Assembly: GCA_026996935.1 (NCBI GenBank)
Contig: JALWJW010000239.1
Coordinates: 1 to 14,202 of the forward strand
Direction of reading: 5' to 3'
DNA: 14,202 nt
Origin: Hyphomicrobiales bacterium
GTDB lineage: Bacteria; Pseudomonadota; Alphaproteobacteria; Rhizobiales; Aestuariivirgaceae
Of the stretch, positions 6,779 through 14,202 are shown one piece after another; position 1 is the first letter of the stretch; each line of letters starts with the position of its first letter. Under the pieces are notes generated by a model. The model was not told the DNA's origin. It was given only the letters and a program-made list of their open reading frames with translations, and searched no databases. A program made the position numbers and the translations under genes.

Positions 6779-9079
6779 TTATCCGCATTTAGAATACCCG
6801 CAAGACTGGCAATTTACACAACCTTCCTGATACACCAGCGCGGCCTGCCCACACATAGGGCAAGCTGAGGTGTTTGGCTGCCCAACAATCAATTTTTGCT
6901 CACCCTCATCAACTTCCTGGCCAATTGGAACAGCTCGTTTTAAAAACCCTGTTTCAATCATATGTTGTTCAATGACACCGCCAATGGCAGCAAGTAAACT
7001 GGGCACATATTTGCCCTCCATCCACTGTCCACCGCGTGGATCAAACACCGCTTTTAGTTCTTCAACCACAAAACTAACATCACCACCACGGCGAAACACC
7101 GCAGAAATCATCCGCGTCAAAGCAACCGTCCAGGCATAATGTTCCATATTTTTAGAATTTATGAATACTTCAAACGGCCGCCGCCGGCCGTTCTGGATAA
7201 TATCATTGACGGTAATATAAATGGCATGCGCACTATCGGGCCATTTTAATTTATACGTTCGCCCCGGCAAAGATTTTTCCCGTTCAAGCGGCTGCTTCAT
7301 ATAAATGATATCAGAATTTTTATTATCGAGGTCTCCATCGCCCTCATCGCTCGTCAAACTTAAAACAGACCCTGTAACATCATTGGGGCGGTAGGTTGTG
7401 CAACCTTTTAAACCCAATTCATAGGCTCTGAGATAAATTGATTTAAAGCCTTCAAACGAAATATCTGCCGCACAATTTATGGTTTTTGAAATTGCCGAAT
7501 CCACATGAGACTGCATCGCCCCTTGCATAGCTAAATGGTCATCGGGGGTAAGGTCTTCCACACTGACAAAATATTTTGGCAAAGGTTCAGCATCACCAAA
7601 CTTTTCTCTGAACAAACCAACTGCATAATCACGAACTTTCTCCACATCGAGCTTGCCATCAGCACGCAAAATCTTACGAGAATATTCACTGGCAAAAATA
7701 GGCTCAATACCGCTTGAAACATTTCCAGCAAGCAACGAAATTGTTCCCGTTGGCGCAATAGATGTCACCAAACCATTACGCATGCCATGTTTCTCAATCA
7801 ATTGGCGCGTTTCACAATCAAGCGATTGAACCTGCGGCGCCTGACAAAATGCCTCTTTTTCGTAACGAGGAAAAACGCCCTTTTGTTTAGCCAGCAATGC
7901 ACTAGCGCGATAAGCGGCCCGTTCAATAGTCGCCATCCAGCCCGCCGCCAATGTAACGGCGCGTTTTGAACCATAAGCAACTTTGCACATCGCTAAAGCA
8001 TCTGCCAGCCCCGTAACCCCCAGCCCAATGCGCCGTTTTGCTTTGGCTTCGCGTTCAAGCTCAGGCAATGGAAACTTTGAAATATCAATTACATTATCAA
8101 GCATGCGCACCGCAGTGGTCACAGCATCTCTAAGACTGTCTTTATTTAAAACCGCATTGTCCTCAAACGCATCATCGATAAAGCCCGTCAAATTCATCGA
8201 CCCAAGCAAACACGCCCCAAACGGGGGCAATGGTTGCTCTCCACATGGGTTTGTTGCGTAAATTGTTTCACAATATGATAAATTATTGAGTCGATTTATC
8301 CGATCAATAAAAATAACGCCAGGTTCAGCGCTATCATAATTTGATCGCATAATTTTGTCCCACAACACTTTTGCCTGCACGGTTTTATAAACCACACCAT
8401 CAAATTTTAGATCCCAGCTTTTATCCTTTTTGACCGCCGCCATAAAAGCATCACTGACCAATACCGAAAGATTGAACATACGCAATGACTGCCCATCACG
8501 TTTGGCATCAATAAACATTTCAATATCAGGATGATCACATCTTAATGTCGCCATCATCGCCCCACGGCGCGCCCCTGCCGACATAATGGTTTGGCACATG
8601 GCATCCCACACTGCCATAAAGCTAACTGGACCAGAAGCATCAGCCCCTATGCTTTTAACCTTGGCTCCTTTGGGACGAATTGTAGAAAAATCCTGCCCAA
8701 TGCCACCACCTTGCTGCATGGCTAGAGCGGCATGCTTTAACTCATCAAATATACCGGAAATGGAATCATCAGCCCGCCCCATGACAAAACAATTAAACAA
8801 CGTCACATTACGGCCAGTTCCAGCGCCAGACAAAATCCGCCCCGCAGGCAAAAATTTATAATCAACCATGAGCTGGTAAAACTCATCAGCCAAACCAGAT
8901 CGCAACGCTGCCGGCTCAGGCTCAACTAATGCATTAGCCACCCGTTTAAATGTATCTCCAACACAAACATCAACCACGCACCCATCACTATCTTTCAAAC
9001 GATACTTGCGATCCCAAATTTCATTGGCGATATTTATTTTTGCGATATCCATTGGCCAATCATAGCAAAAACCTCTCAA
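6779..9079 (-). CDS. nrdJ: Adenosylcobalamin-dependent (class II) ribonucleotide reductase
   Basis: Reduces ribonucleotides to deoxyribonucleotides with a B12-derived radical, independent of oxygen. It has 766 residues. The thiyl cysteine is C279 in NPCGEQ (N277 and E281 assist); C97 (LFNCFV) and C290 (GACLLGSMNL) form the redox pair, with the 11-residue C279-C290 spacing seen in Thermotoga-type NrdJ. GARRGAMMATLRCDHPD (169-185) and APTGTISLLAG (442-452) are further barrel motifs. A TSCPD domain (about 608-710) is followed by a tail with six cysteines (C740, C743, C754, C757, C760, C765), probably zinc-binding and involved in re-reduction. There is no intein. The start is unsure: TTG 9079 has GGTGG 4 bases upstream, while ATG 9052 (Met10, MDIAKINIANEIW) looks more like family N-termini but lacks a Shine-Dalgarno site. 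No B12 riboswitch fits the short leader. Confidence 0.95.
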   Translation of the reverse strand: MRGFCYDWPMDIAKINIANEIWDRKYRLKDSDGCVVDVCVGDTFKRVANALVEPEPAALRSGLADEFYQLMVDYKFLPAGRILSGAGTGRNVTLFNCFVMGRADDSISGIFDELKHAALAMQQGGGIGQDFSTIRPKGAKVKSIGADASGPVSFMAVWDAMCQTIMSAGARRGAMMATLRCDHPDIEMFIDAKRDGQSLRMFNLSVLVSDAFMAAVKKDKSWDLKFDGVVYKTVQAKVLWDKIMRSNYDSAEPGVIFIDRINRLNNLSYCETIYATNPCGEQPLPPFGACLLGSMNLTGFIDDAFEDNAVLNKDSLRDAVTTAVRMLDNVIDISKFPLPELEREAKAKRRIGLGVTGLADALAMCKVAYGSKRAVTLAAGWMATIERAAYRASALLAKQKGVFPRYEKEAFCQAPQVQSLDCETRQLIEKHGMRNGLVTSIAPTGTISLLAGNVSSGIEPIFASEYSRKILRADGKLDVEKVRDYAVGLFREKFGDAEPLPKYFVSVEDLTPDDHLAMQGAMQSHVDSAISKTINCAADISFEGFKSIYLRAYELGLKGCTTYRPNDVTGSVLSLTSDEGDGDLDNKNSDIIYMKQPLEREKSLPGRTYKLKWPDSAHAIYITVNDIIQNGRRRPFEVFINSKNMEHYAWTVALTRMISAVFRRGGDVSFVVEELKAVFDPRGGQWMEGKYVPSLLAAIGGVIEQHMIETGFLKRAVPIGQEVDEGEQKLIVGQPNTSACPMCGQAALVYQEGCVNCQSCGYSKCG

Positions 9080-9194
9080 ATGTCCACCTTTTGTTCTTTT
9101 TGAAAAACATCACGGTTAACACGGTTTAGTATTGCTCATACGAACATATTCCATTATCATCATGTATAAATTATAATATGAGAGGGAAATTCCA
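9080..9194. promoter_or_regulatory. Divergent intergenic region between nrdJ and the DUF302 gene
   Basis: This AT-rich 115-base gap must hold promoters for both directions. On the + strand, TATAAA (9165-9170) is the best -10 for the DUF302 gene, but no good -35 stands at the right distance. The stronger TATAAT at 9172-9177 would put the start inside the ribosome site GAGAGGG (9180-9186). CACGGTTAACACGGTTTA (9111-9128) contains two near copies of ACGGTTnA. I see no clear -35/-10 pair for nrdJ. Confidence 0.35.
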
Positions 9195-9782
9195 ATGAAA
9201 ATGCTCCGCAATATTCTTGCAATTATTGGCGTTATAGCCATCGCCGGCGTTGCTTGGTACGGTCCAACAGGTTGGAAATACTATTCAGCTTTCAGCAAAT
9301 TCGATCCACAAGCCAAAGCCACATACAAAGGCATGTTTGATCGCTTAATCGAAACAGGCAACTCTGCCTCTGCCACGGTTTGGAAAGCAAAAGTCGCCGA
9401 AGGTCTCACCTTTGAAGAAGTTGATGAATCCATCAAGCAAACAGCCATTGCCAATAATATTAGAGACGTTGGAAGTTTACCACTTGGTGATCAAGTTGGT
9501 GCGATGAATGGAAAACCCTGGCGCAAACTCAATATTTATCTTTATTGCAACCCATTGACCGCTGCAAAAATGGTTGAATATGACCCGGCCTACGCTGCTT
9601 ACCTACCATGTCGAATATCCCTTGTTGAAGATGAAAAAGGGCAGTTATGGATATACACTCTTGATATGGATATGATGATTTATGGCGGCAAAACCTTACC
9701 CCCAGAATTACTCAAAGATGCTTTGCGCGTTAAAGGTATCATGAAAGATATTCTTAAAAAAGCCGCAGAAGGTGACTTTTAA
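9195..9782 (+). CDS. Membrane-anchored DUF302 family protein
   Basis: A 195-residue protein with an N-terminal hydrophobic segment (about 5-22), most likely an uncleaved anchor or signal sequence, placing the rest in the periplasm. The second half fits DUF302: RKLNIYLYCNPLTAAKMVEY (110-129), then DPAYAAYLPCRISLVEDEKG, then LWIYTLDMDMMIYGGKTLPP (151-170). C118 and C139 lie in the conserved core. DUF302 has no established enzymatic function; related proteins occur alongside sulfur-oxidation and stress genes in other bacteria, which does not settle its role here. Start ATG 9195 is preceded by GAGAGGG about 8 bases upstream. The ORF ends in a TAA that interlocks with the stop of the opposite-strand gene. 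An upstream in-frame alternative was not needed. Confidence 0.85.
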   Translation: MKMLRNILAIIGVIAIAGVAWYGPTGWKYYSAFSKFDPQAKATYKGMFDRLIETGNSASATVWKAKVAEGLTFEEVDESIKQTAIANNIRDVGSLPLGDQVGAMNGKPWRKLNIYLYCNPLTAAKMVEYDPAYAAYLPCRISLVEDEKGQLWIYTLDMDMMIYGGKTLPPELLKDALRVKGIMKDILKKAAEGDF

Positions 9783-10117
9783 GGTTTAACAATAGGCTTA
9801 CACCAACCACGATCAAGAACACCGGATAGATAATCATAAAAATATCCGGTTTTCACATTCATCATGACGATAGATAGGTCATCCATTGCTGAAGGTTTTA
9901 ACGCCTTAATAATAGGCAATTCGCATGACTGAATTTTCAATTGTGTATCAATTTCCAGCCAATACATCTGGCATTTTTGCGCATCAACCTTGAAAGTATA
10001 ATACCCTGTATGACTGGAAGCCTTGGCGATACATTTATACCATTTCGGCTTTGCCTTTGCAGCACCAACTGCAATGAAACACAAAAACATGAGACTGGCA
10101 AAAATACGTCTGGTCAT
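9779..10117 (-). CDS. Small exported four-cysteine protein, function unknown
   Basis: A 112-residue protein with a classical Sec signal peptide: RR, the hydrophobic core IFASLMFLCFIAVG, then AAKA, with likely cleavage after residue 22. The mature part of about 90 residues has four cysteines (C29, C49, C65, C106), enough for two disulfide bonds, and several aromatic residues. No lipobox is present (C13 follows leucine), so it is probably soluble in the periplasm or secreted. I do not recognise a family. The ribosome site (GAGAA just before ATG 10117) is weak. Its stop overlaps the DUF302 stop (4 shared bases). The signal peptide makes a real gene likely despite the short length. No functional tie to its neighbours can be seen. 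Confidence 0.7.
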   Translation of the reverse strand: MTRRIFASLMFLCFIAVGAAKAKPKWYKCIAKASSHTGYYTFKVDAQKCQMYWLEIDTQLKIQSCELPIIKALKPSAMDDLSIVMMNVKTGYFYDYLSGVLDRGWCKPIVKP

Positions 10118-10177
10118 TTCTCATTATTTCAGGTTGAGTAGCTAAAACCAAATCATTTTTACTTTACGGCGCATCCT

Positions 10178-11056
10178 TTGACATTCAGCACTCTTTCAGA
10201 TCATTCAAAAGGTCTCTTAATCACCCTTATTGGCGCACTCGTGATAACCTTCGATACGCCTGTATTGCGATTGATCGACGGGCCTACATGGACGGTCATG
10301 TTTTGGCGCTCTGTTTTATTATCACTCGCAATCACCGCGTTCTGGCTAACAATGAGGGTTCTGAAAAAAACAACAGCCCCTCTTATCAACGGGAAAAGCG
10401 GATTTACCATCATCATGGCATACTCAATCGGCGGGGTAACTTTCATCCAGGCCGTCCATAACACCGAAATTGCCAATGTTGTTTTCATTCTGGCTCTCAC
10501 CCCATTGGTCGCAGCTCTAACATCTCTTATCTGGTTTAAAGAAATCCCAACAATCAGCACCTGGCTTGCCATGGCTGGTGGACTATTCGGGGTTGCCATC
10601 ATTGTTTGGGGCGGGCTTGGCACAGGCTCAATGTTTGGCAATATTATGGCTGCCTGTACAACACTTAGCATGGCAATTGCCTTCACCATCACGCGCTACA
10701 CCCGTAAAGATATGTCCATGTCTCCAATGCTGACCGGTGTTATCACCGCAAGCATCGCCTTCATCTTTGCCCAGGACTTAAGCCTAAGCGCTAATCAATG
10801 GTTTTGGATGATTATAAATGGCATCATTATCATGCCAATTTCGTACAGCATGCTTGCTCTTGGCCCCAAATACATATCAGCGGCTGAAGTGGCTTTATTT
10901 TTACTGTTAGAAACCGTTCTGGCCCCTATATGGGTTTGGCTTGCCGTTGGTGAGCACATAAATGGCGCCACCTTTGTAGGCGGCGCCATTATTCTAACCA
11001 CATTAATTACCCATTCAGCCTTTAAGCTGTTCAGGCGTAAAGTTCATCAAACGTAA
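10178..11056 (+). CDS. EamA/DMT-family membrane transporter
   Basis: A 292-residue, very hydrophobic inner-membrane protein with about ten transmembrane helices in two EamA repeats (roughly 12-146 and 155-285), the layout of drug/metabolite transporters. Diagnostic features are TPVLRLIDGPTWTVMFWRS (27-45) at the end of helix 1, FILALTPLVAALTSLIWFKE (103-122) closing the first repeat, and AAEVALFLLLETVLAPIWVW (235-254) with GEHINGATFVGGAII in the second. Substrates of this family vary (amino acids, metabolites, drugs) and cannot be read here. The start is taken as TTG 10178: no ATG or GTG occurs earlier in the frame after the stop at 10139-10141, and the next in-frame GTG would cut the first helix. 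No good Shine-Dalgarno site is seen. The last 10 bases overlap greA. Confidence 0.9.
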   Translation: MTFSTLSDHSKGLLITLIGALVITFDTPVLRLIDGPTWTVMFWRSVLLSLAITAFWLTMRVLKKTTAPLINGKSGFTIIMAYSIGGVTFIQAVHNTEIANVVFILALTPLVAALTSLIWFKEIPTISTWLAMAGGLFGVAIIVWGGLGTGSMFGNIMAACTTLSMAIAFTITRYTRKDMSMSPMLTGVITASIAFIFAQDLSLSANQWFWMIINGIIIMPISYSMLALGPKYISAAEVALFLLLETVLAPIWVWLAVGEHINGATFVGGAIILTTLITHSAFKLFRRKVHQT

Positions 11057-11520
11057 CGAACCTTCAAAACTTCATAGCTTTTTCCACCGCCTGGCGTATT
11101 TACTTCAACTGAATCACCTACAGACTTAGATATCAAAGCACGAGCAATAGGAGAAGTTATAGAGATTTTCCCTTGCTTTACATCAGCTTCAAATTCACCG
11201 ACAATTTGATACGTGGTTTCTTCATCGGTATCTTCATCAACCAAATCGATCGTTGCACCAAACTTAATAGTGTCACCACTAAGTTTTGAAACATCAATCA
11301 CTTCGGCACGGGACATATTATCCTCAAACTCGGCGATACGGGCTTCATTCAGCCCTTGTTGTTCCTTTGCAGCATGATATTCAGCATTTTCTGAGAGGTC
11401 ACCGTGTTCGCGCGCTTCAGCAATCGCCTTTACGATCCGTGGGCGTTCAACTGACTTCATATGTTTAATTTCTGCCATAATCGCTTCATAAGCGCCAGCA
11501 GTCATTGGAACTTTTTCCAT
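11047..11520 (-). CDS. greA: Transcript cleavage factor GreA
   Basis: Binds RNA polymerase through its secondary channel and stimulates cleavage of backtracked RNA, restoring elongation. The 157-residue length is standard. The N-terminal coiled coil (about 1-75) carries the tip motif HGDLSENAEYHAAKEQQ (39-55), with the metal-positioning acids D41 and E44. The C-terminal FKBP-like domain contains ISITSPIARALISKSVGDSV (about 119-138) and the ending GGGKSYEVLKVRYV. ATG 11520 has GGAAAG about 5 bases upstream. Its 3' end overlaps the convergent transporter gene by 10 bases. In many alphaproteobacteria greA follows carB; here the upstream neighbour is an acylase gene, so it probably has its own promoter in the 132-base gap. 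Confidence 0.97.
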   Translation of the reverse strand: MEKVPMTAGAYEAIMAEIKHMKSVERPRIVKAIAEAREHGDLSENAEYHAAKEQQGLNEARIAEFEDNMSRAEVIDVSKLSGDTIKFGATIDLVDEDTDEETTYQIVGEFEADVKQGKISITSPIARALISKSVGDSVEVNTPGGGKSYEVLKVRYV

Positions 11521-11540
11521 ATTTTCTTTCCGTAAATAAT

Positions 11541-11569
11541 TCGAGATGAGCTTGCCTCAACTCATTCGA
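11541..11569 (-). promoter_or_regulatory. Hairpin in the greA leader
   Basis: An inverted repeat, ATGAG (11546-11550) and CTCAT (11561-11565) with a 10-base loop, is extended by TCGA on both sides after a single-base bulge. It would form in the 5' untranslated RNA of greA about 20 bases before the start codon. No run of T follows, so it is not a classical terminator. Any regulatory role is a guess. Confidence 0.35.
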
Positions 11570-11610
11570 CAATTTTGCTCTAATCAAAATTTAGATTTCA
11601 AGCCGCAAAA

Positions 11611-11639
11611 TACATAAGGGTTAAACCTTAAAACTTCAA
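11611..11639 (-). promoter_or_regulatory. Possible greA promoter
   Basis: The minus strand has TTGAAG (11634-11639) and TATGTA (11611-11616) with a 17-base spacer, giving a start near 11604 and a leader of about 84 bases. The elements match consensus only moderately. The same stretch contains AAGGGT/ACCCTT (11616-11621 and 11641-11646), a weak stem that might instead mark the end of the acylase transcript. Confidence 0.35.
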
Positions 11640-11652
11640 TACCCTTTTCATT

Positions 11653-14133
11653 TTAACTTTTTGGTTTCAATACCAACGTCCCTATTGCGCCTTTCTCATA
11701 TGCCGCTCTATCAGTCGTTAAGGGCAAATATCGAACAGCCGCCCAATCCTTTGCAAAATTATTATAAAACTTCGACAAAGGGTTCCCTGATTGCCCCGCC
11801 TGATAAATAAACAATGATTTATTCAAATCAGATAAATCAAAAATGTGTCGCAAACTTGCCGCGTGCACACTTGGAAAATCATAGCCCATTCTTGGTTTTT
11901 TATAATTAGCCACATTAACTGTATGAGGCCCGCCACCTGTTGGAACAGTAATATTAAACAACTTATTTAGAAGCGGGAAATTACCCATTGGCCGGTGCTC
12001 AGAAACCGCAACATGCTCCTCACCCCACTGCCATTTTGAACGATCAGCACCATATTTAGTCGTTATTTTTTCAAGTGCTGTTTTTAAAGATGCAAGCACA
12101 ATCGGTTTGCAGTCAACTGGCCTGGTATCAATAGCCGCATTTCCGCACCAAGCACCTTGTCCGTCTTTGTCTTCCAGAATATTCTTAATCAATTGTGAGC
12201 GTATCCAATGGCGGCGGTTTTTCTTCATTTTACCCTTGGAGTCTTCATCCAGGAATGCCGCCTCATTGTCCAAAATGCCACGAACCATTTCATCATACCA
12301 ATAAGCAAACACCAGCATTTCTGGTTTATTGGGCAATGACTGACTATCCCATGAAGCCATCATGTTATAGATCGACTTATATTCAGGCACTTTATGAATA
12401 CGTTTAAGCATCAATGGCAACAAATCACGCACAAACAATGACGTTACATCAGCTTGTATCTTGCTAAAACTGGCAATGTCATGTTTTTCCGTTGCCGCTA
12501 ATAAATCACGAATACGGTTCGCACGATATGGCACCGTCCACTCACTGGAAATATAATAAGGATAATTGTCATCAACAATTTTATGGTTTGCCGTATAAAT
12601 CACACCATTTGCAGGATTGTACTTTTGCGGCAATTTATCAGTAGGAATAAACCCGTCCCAATCATATTTGGCATCCCAACCAGGAGATGGCACTTTACCC
12701 ATCAATTTATTTTCAGGCTTTCGAATAGGCACCAGCGAAGGAGCAAAATAGCCAATATTTCCTTCCGTATCAGCAAAAACCATATTTTGCTGTGGACTCA
12801 TAAATTTACCAGCCTGCGTCTTAAACTCTTCCCAATTCTTTGCCCCGGCCATACCAGAAGCTGCAGAAGCGGAGGTATCTTTATCCATTAACGCCGTCCA
12901 CTGAAACGCCATTACAGCCTTATCACCTAAAAGCTTGGGAAGTTTGCCCAACACATCCGACATAACCGGACCATGACGGGTTTCACGTACGTTGAGTACA
13001 ACATCAGAGCCAAGGCGAACCTTAATTACTTCTTTACGGGTTTTAAATTTCTTTGGACCATCAGGCGTGTCATAAAAATCTCCAACCTTTCCGGCTGAAG
13101 CAGGTGATAAACGCTCAATATACATATCTTGAACATCAGGCCCGGTATTGGTGAAGCCCCAGGCAATATGCTGATTTCGTCCTAAAATGATATAAGGTGA
13201 CGACGGTAACGAAGCCCCGATAGCATCAAACCCAATTGAAGGCACTGAAATATGGACATGATACCAGATCGCAGGAGCCGTTAACCCCAAGTGAGGATCA
13301 TTGGCCAATAATGGTTTTCCAGACTTCGTGCGCGAACCATCCACAACCCAGTTATTTGAACCAACCCCCGTCACACCACTATTGCGTAATATTTCAGGAT
13401 ACTTGTCATCATCAAGGAGATTAGCAATCTTACCCAATTTAAAACCGTATAACTTGTTCAAATCAGGAATTTCAATCGGTTGTTGATGAGGATAAGGCGG
13501 ATAAAACTCCTGCACCCGTTTTGCTGGCAAACGACTGGCCAATTCCAACCGAGCCAGTTCTTTCGTCCAGTTACCACCCAAATCCCATGACATCATTTTA
13601 AGCCACGCTAAAGTATCAGCAGGCTGCCATTTTCGCGGTTTGGACAACAATAAAACTGCAAATTCCGGCGTTACAAAACCAGATTGAGAATCTAGCCAGG
13701 CATTAACGCCTGCCGAATAAGCTTCCAATTCAGATTTGGTTTTTCCTTCTAAGGTCTCTAAAGCTTTTTCCGCTTTACGATAAACCCCAAGCGTACGTAA
13801 AAACTTATCTGTTTTCAGACTAAGCTTACCCATAATTTCAGAAATTCGCCCCGCCGCAACAGAACGGTTCATGTGCATTTGCCAAAATCGGTCTTGAGCG
13901 TGCAAATACCCTACAGCAAAATATGCATCATTTAAGGTCGCAGCAGTAATATGAGGAACAGCATTTTTATCACGAACAATCGTGATCGGGGCCGATGGTC
14001 CAGCAAGTATAACTTCACCATCAAGCTGTGGCAAAGATCCACGCATCGAAATGTAAGCAGTAACAACCCATGCCAACAAAACAACACACAGCAATCCACC
14101 CGCCCACTTAATGAGCTTTAATAGCCTACGCAT
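11653..14133 (-). CDS. Penicillin acylase family Ntn-hydrolase
   Basis: An 826-residue amidase precursor of the penicillin G / acyl-homoserine-lactone acylase family, which self-cleaves into alpha and beta chains and hydrolyses amide bonds of acylated substrates. Residues 9-28 are a signal sequence or anchor, so it acts in the periplasm. The alpha-chain motif DAYFAVGYLHAQDRFWQMHM (69-88) is typical. The cleavage site is G258-S259 in GVGSNNWVVDGS; S259 becomes the N-terminal nucleophile of a 568-residue beta chain. LLANDPHLGLTAPAIWYHVH (275-294) and IAWGFTNTGPDVQDMYIERL are standard beta-chain motifs. Near the end, FPSVHAASLRHIFDLS and QAGQSGNPLSKFY match the family close. ATG 14133 has GGAGG (14141-14145) 7 bases upstream. 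The substrate (beta-lactam, acyl-homoserine lactone or other acyl amide) cannot be told from the sequence. Confidence 0.95.
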   Translation of the reverse strand: MRRLLKLIKWAGGLLCVVLLAWVVTAYISMRGSLPQLDGEVILAGPSAPITIVRDKNAVPHITAATLNDAYFAVGYLHAQDRFWQMHMNRSVAAGRISEIMGKLSLKTDKFLRTLGVYRKAEKALETLEGKTKSELEAYSAGVNAWLDSQSGFVTPEFAVLLLSKPRKWQPADTLAWLKMMSWDLGGNWTKELARLELASRLPAKRVQEFYPPYPHQQPIEIPDLNKLYGFKLGKIANLLDDDKYPEILRNSGVTGVGSNNWVVDGSRTKSGKPLLANDPHLGLTAPAIWYHVHISVPSIGFDAIGASLPSSPYIILGRNQHIAWGFTNTGPDVQDMYIERLSPASAGKVGDFYDTPDGPKKFKTRKEVIKVRLGSDVVLNVRETRHGPVMSDVLGKLPKLLGDKAVMAFQWTALMDKDTSASAASGMAGAKNWEEFKTQAGKFMSPQQNMVFADTEGNIGYFAPSLVPIRKPENKLMGKVPSPGWDAKYDWDGFIPTDKLPQKYNPANGVIYTANHKIVDDNYPYYISSEWTVPYRANRIRDLLAATEKHDIASFSKIQADVTSLFVRDLLPLMLKRIHKVPEYKSIYNMMASWDSQSLPNKPEMLVFAYWYDEMVRGILDNEAAFLDEDSKGKMKKNRRHWIRSQLIKNILEDKDGQGAWCGNAAIDTRPVDCKPIVLASLKTALEKITTKYGADRSKWQWGEEHVAVSEHRPMGNFPLLNKLFNITVPTGGGPHTVNVANYKKPRMGYDFPSVHAASLRHIFDLSDLNKSLFIYQAGQSGNPLSKFYNNFAKDWAAVRYLPLTTDRAAYEKGAIGTLVLKPKS

Positions 14134-14161
14134 AAACTTTCCTCCACACTCATCTTAACTC

Positions 14162-14185
14162 TTACGTCAAAGCAATTTAACGTAA
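14162..14185. promoter_or_regulatory. 24-base dyad upstream of the acylase gene, possible operator
   Basis: The site has the form TTACGTnAAA-N4-TTTnACGTAA; nine of twelve base pairs are symmetric, including six perfect outer pairs. It lies about 30-50 bases before the acylase start codon, where a dimeric regulator would be expected to bind. The minus strand also has TTGACG inside the dyad (14165-14170), but I find no convincing -10 at the right distance. The gap runs off the window edge. Confidence 0.4.
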
Positions 14186-14202
14186 CAGCCGATCATTATT
14201 TT

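Noticed and set aside
7174..7193. GC-rich perfect inverted repeat (AACGGCC, 6-base loop, GGCCGTT) inside nrdJ
   Set aside because: It encodes the conserved arginine-rich NGRRRPFE segment of the TSCPD domain, so codon choice explains it; it lies far from any gene end and has no T-run.
7531..7758. Open frames of 60-120 codons in other frames of nrdJ, hisC, the acylase and other genes
   Set aside because: They lack ribosome sites and recognisable motifs and lie wholly within strongly supported genes.
9172..9177. TATAAT as the -10 of the DUF302 gene
   Set aside because: Transcription would begin within or after the ribosome site GAGAGGG; the match is probably due to AT-rich sequence.
9080..9194. 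Possible cobalamin riboswitch upstream of nrdJ
   Set aside because: The gap is only 115 bases and must serve two divergent genes; I see no B12-box-like element, and such riboswitches are about 200 bases long.
10961..10990. 9-base inverted repeat AATGGCGCC / GGCGCCATT with a 12-base loop near the end of the transporter gene
   Set aside because: It is inside the coding sequence for a glycine/alanine-rich transmembrane helix, more than 60 bases before the stop and without a T-run, so it is unlikely to be a terminator.
11616..11646. Stem AAGGGT / ACCCTT after the acylase gene as a terminator
   Set aside because: The stem is only 6 bases with a 19-base loop and poor T-run, and it overlaps a possible greA promoter; mentioned only as an alternative.

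Overview
The window looks like a chromosomal core segment of an alphaproteobacterium with moderate GC content. Three things suggest this: the order argH - small LptM-type lipoprotein - lysA followed by chorismate mutase - hisC - tyrA, a B12-dependent (class II) ribonucleotide reductase, and a perfect alphaproteobacterial LexA box (GTTC-N7-GTTC). I cannot name the genus. I see no rRNA, tRNA, CRISPR array, insertion sequence, phage gene or integration scar, and no gap between genes is longer than about 135 bases.

Bases 1-6178 (+ strand) are amino-acid biosynthesis. The 3' end of argH (arginine) is followed by a 52-residue lipoprotein gene and lysA (last step of lysine synthesis). Next comes a class I methyltransferase with its own good promoter. 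A tight block follows: chorismate mutase, hisC, tyrA and a ChaC-like gamma-glutamylcyclotransferase, with gaps or overlaps of only +2, -8 and -4 bases. The mutase, an aminotransferase able to act on histidinol-phosphate and probably aromatic substrates, and prephenate/arogenate dehydrogenase form a route from chorismate towards tyrosine (and phenylalanine precursors).

Bases 6151-9079 (- strand) hold nrdJ and, downstream of it, a 183-residue protein of unknown function. The 76-base gap between them contains a TTGACA -35 element, a weak -10 and a LexA-type operator covering the -10. The unknown gene is therefore probably an SOS/DNA-damage gene that can also be read from nrdJ. Part of its sequence resembles the start of the TSCPD domain at the C-terminus of NrdJ. 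This is the most interesting place in the window.

Bases 9195-14202 hold a membrane-anchored DUF302 protein (+), a small exported four-cysteine protein (-), an EamA/DMT-family membrane transporter (+), the transcription cleavage factor greA (-) and a large penicillin-acylase-family Ntn-hydrolase (-). The latter has a strong Shine-Dalgarno site and a 24-base dyad upstream of its start. Three convergent gene pairs overlap at their 3' ends (28, 4 and 10 bases), so the segment is unusually compact and has no classical terminators at those junctions.
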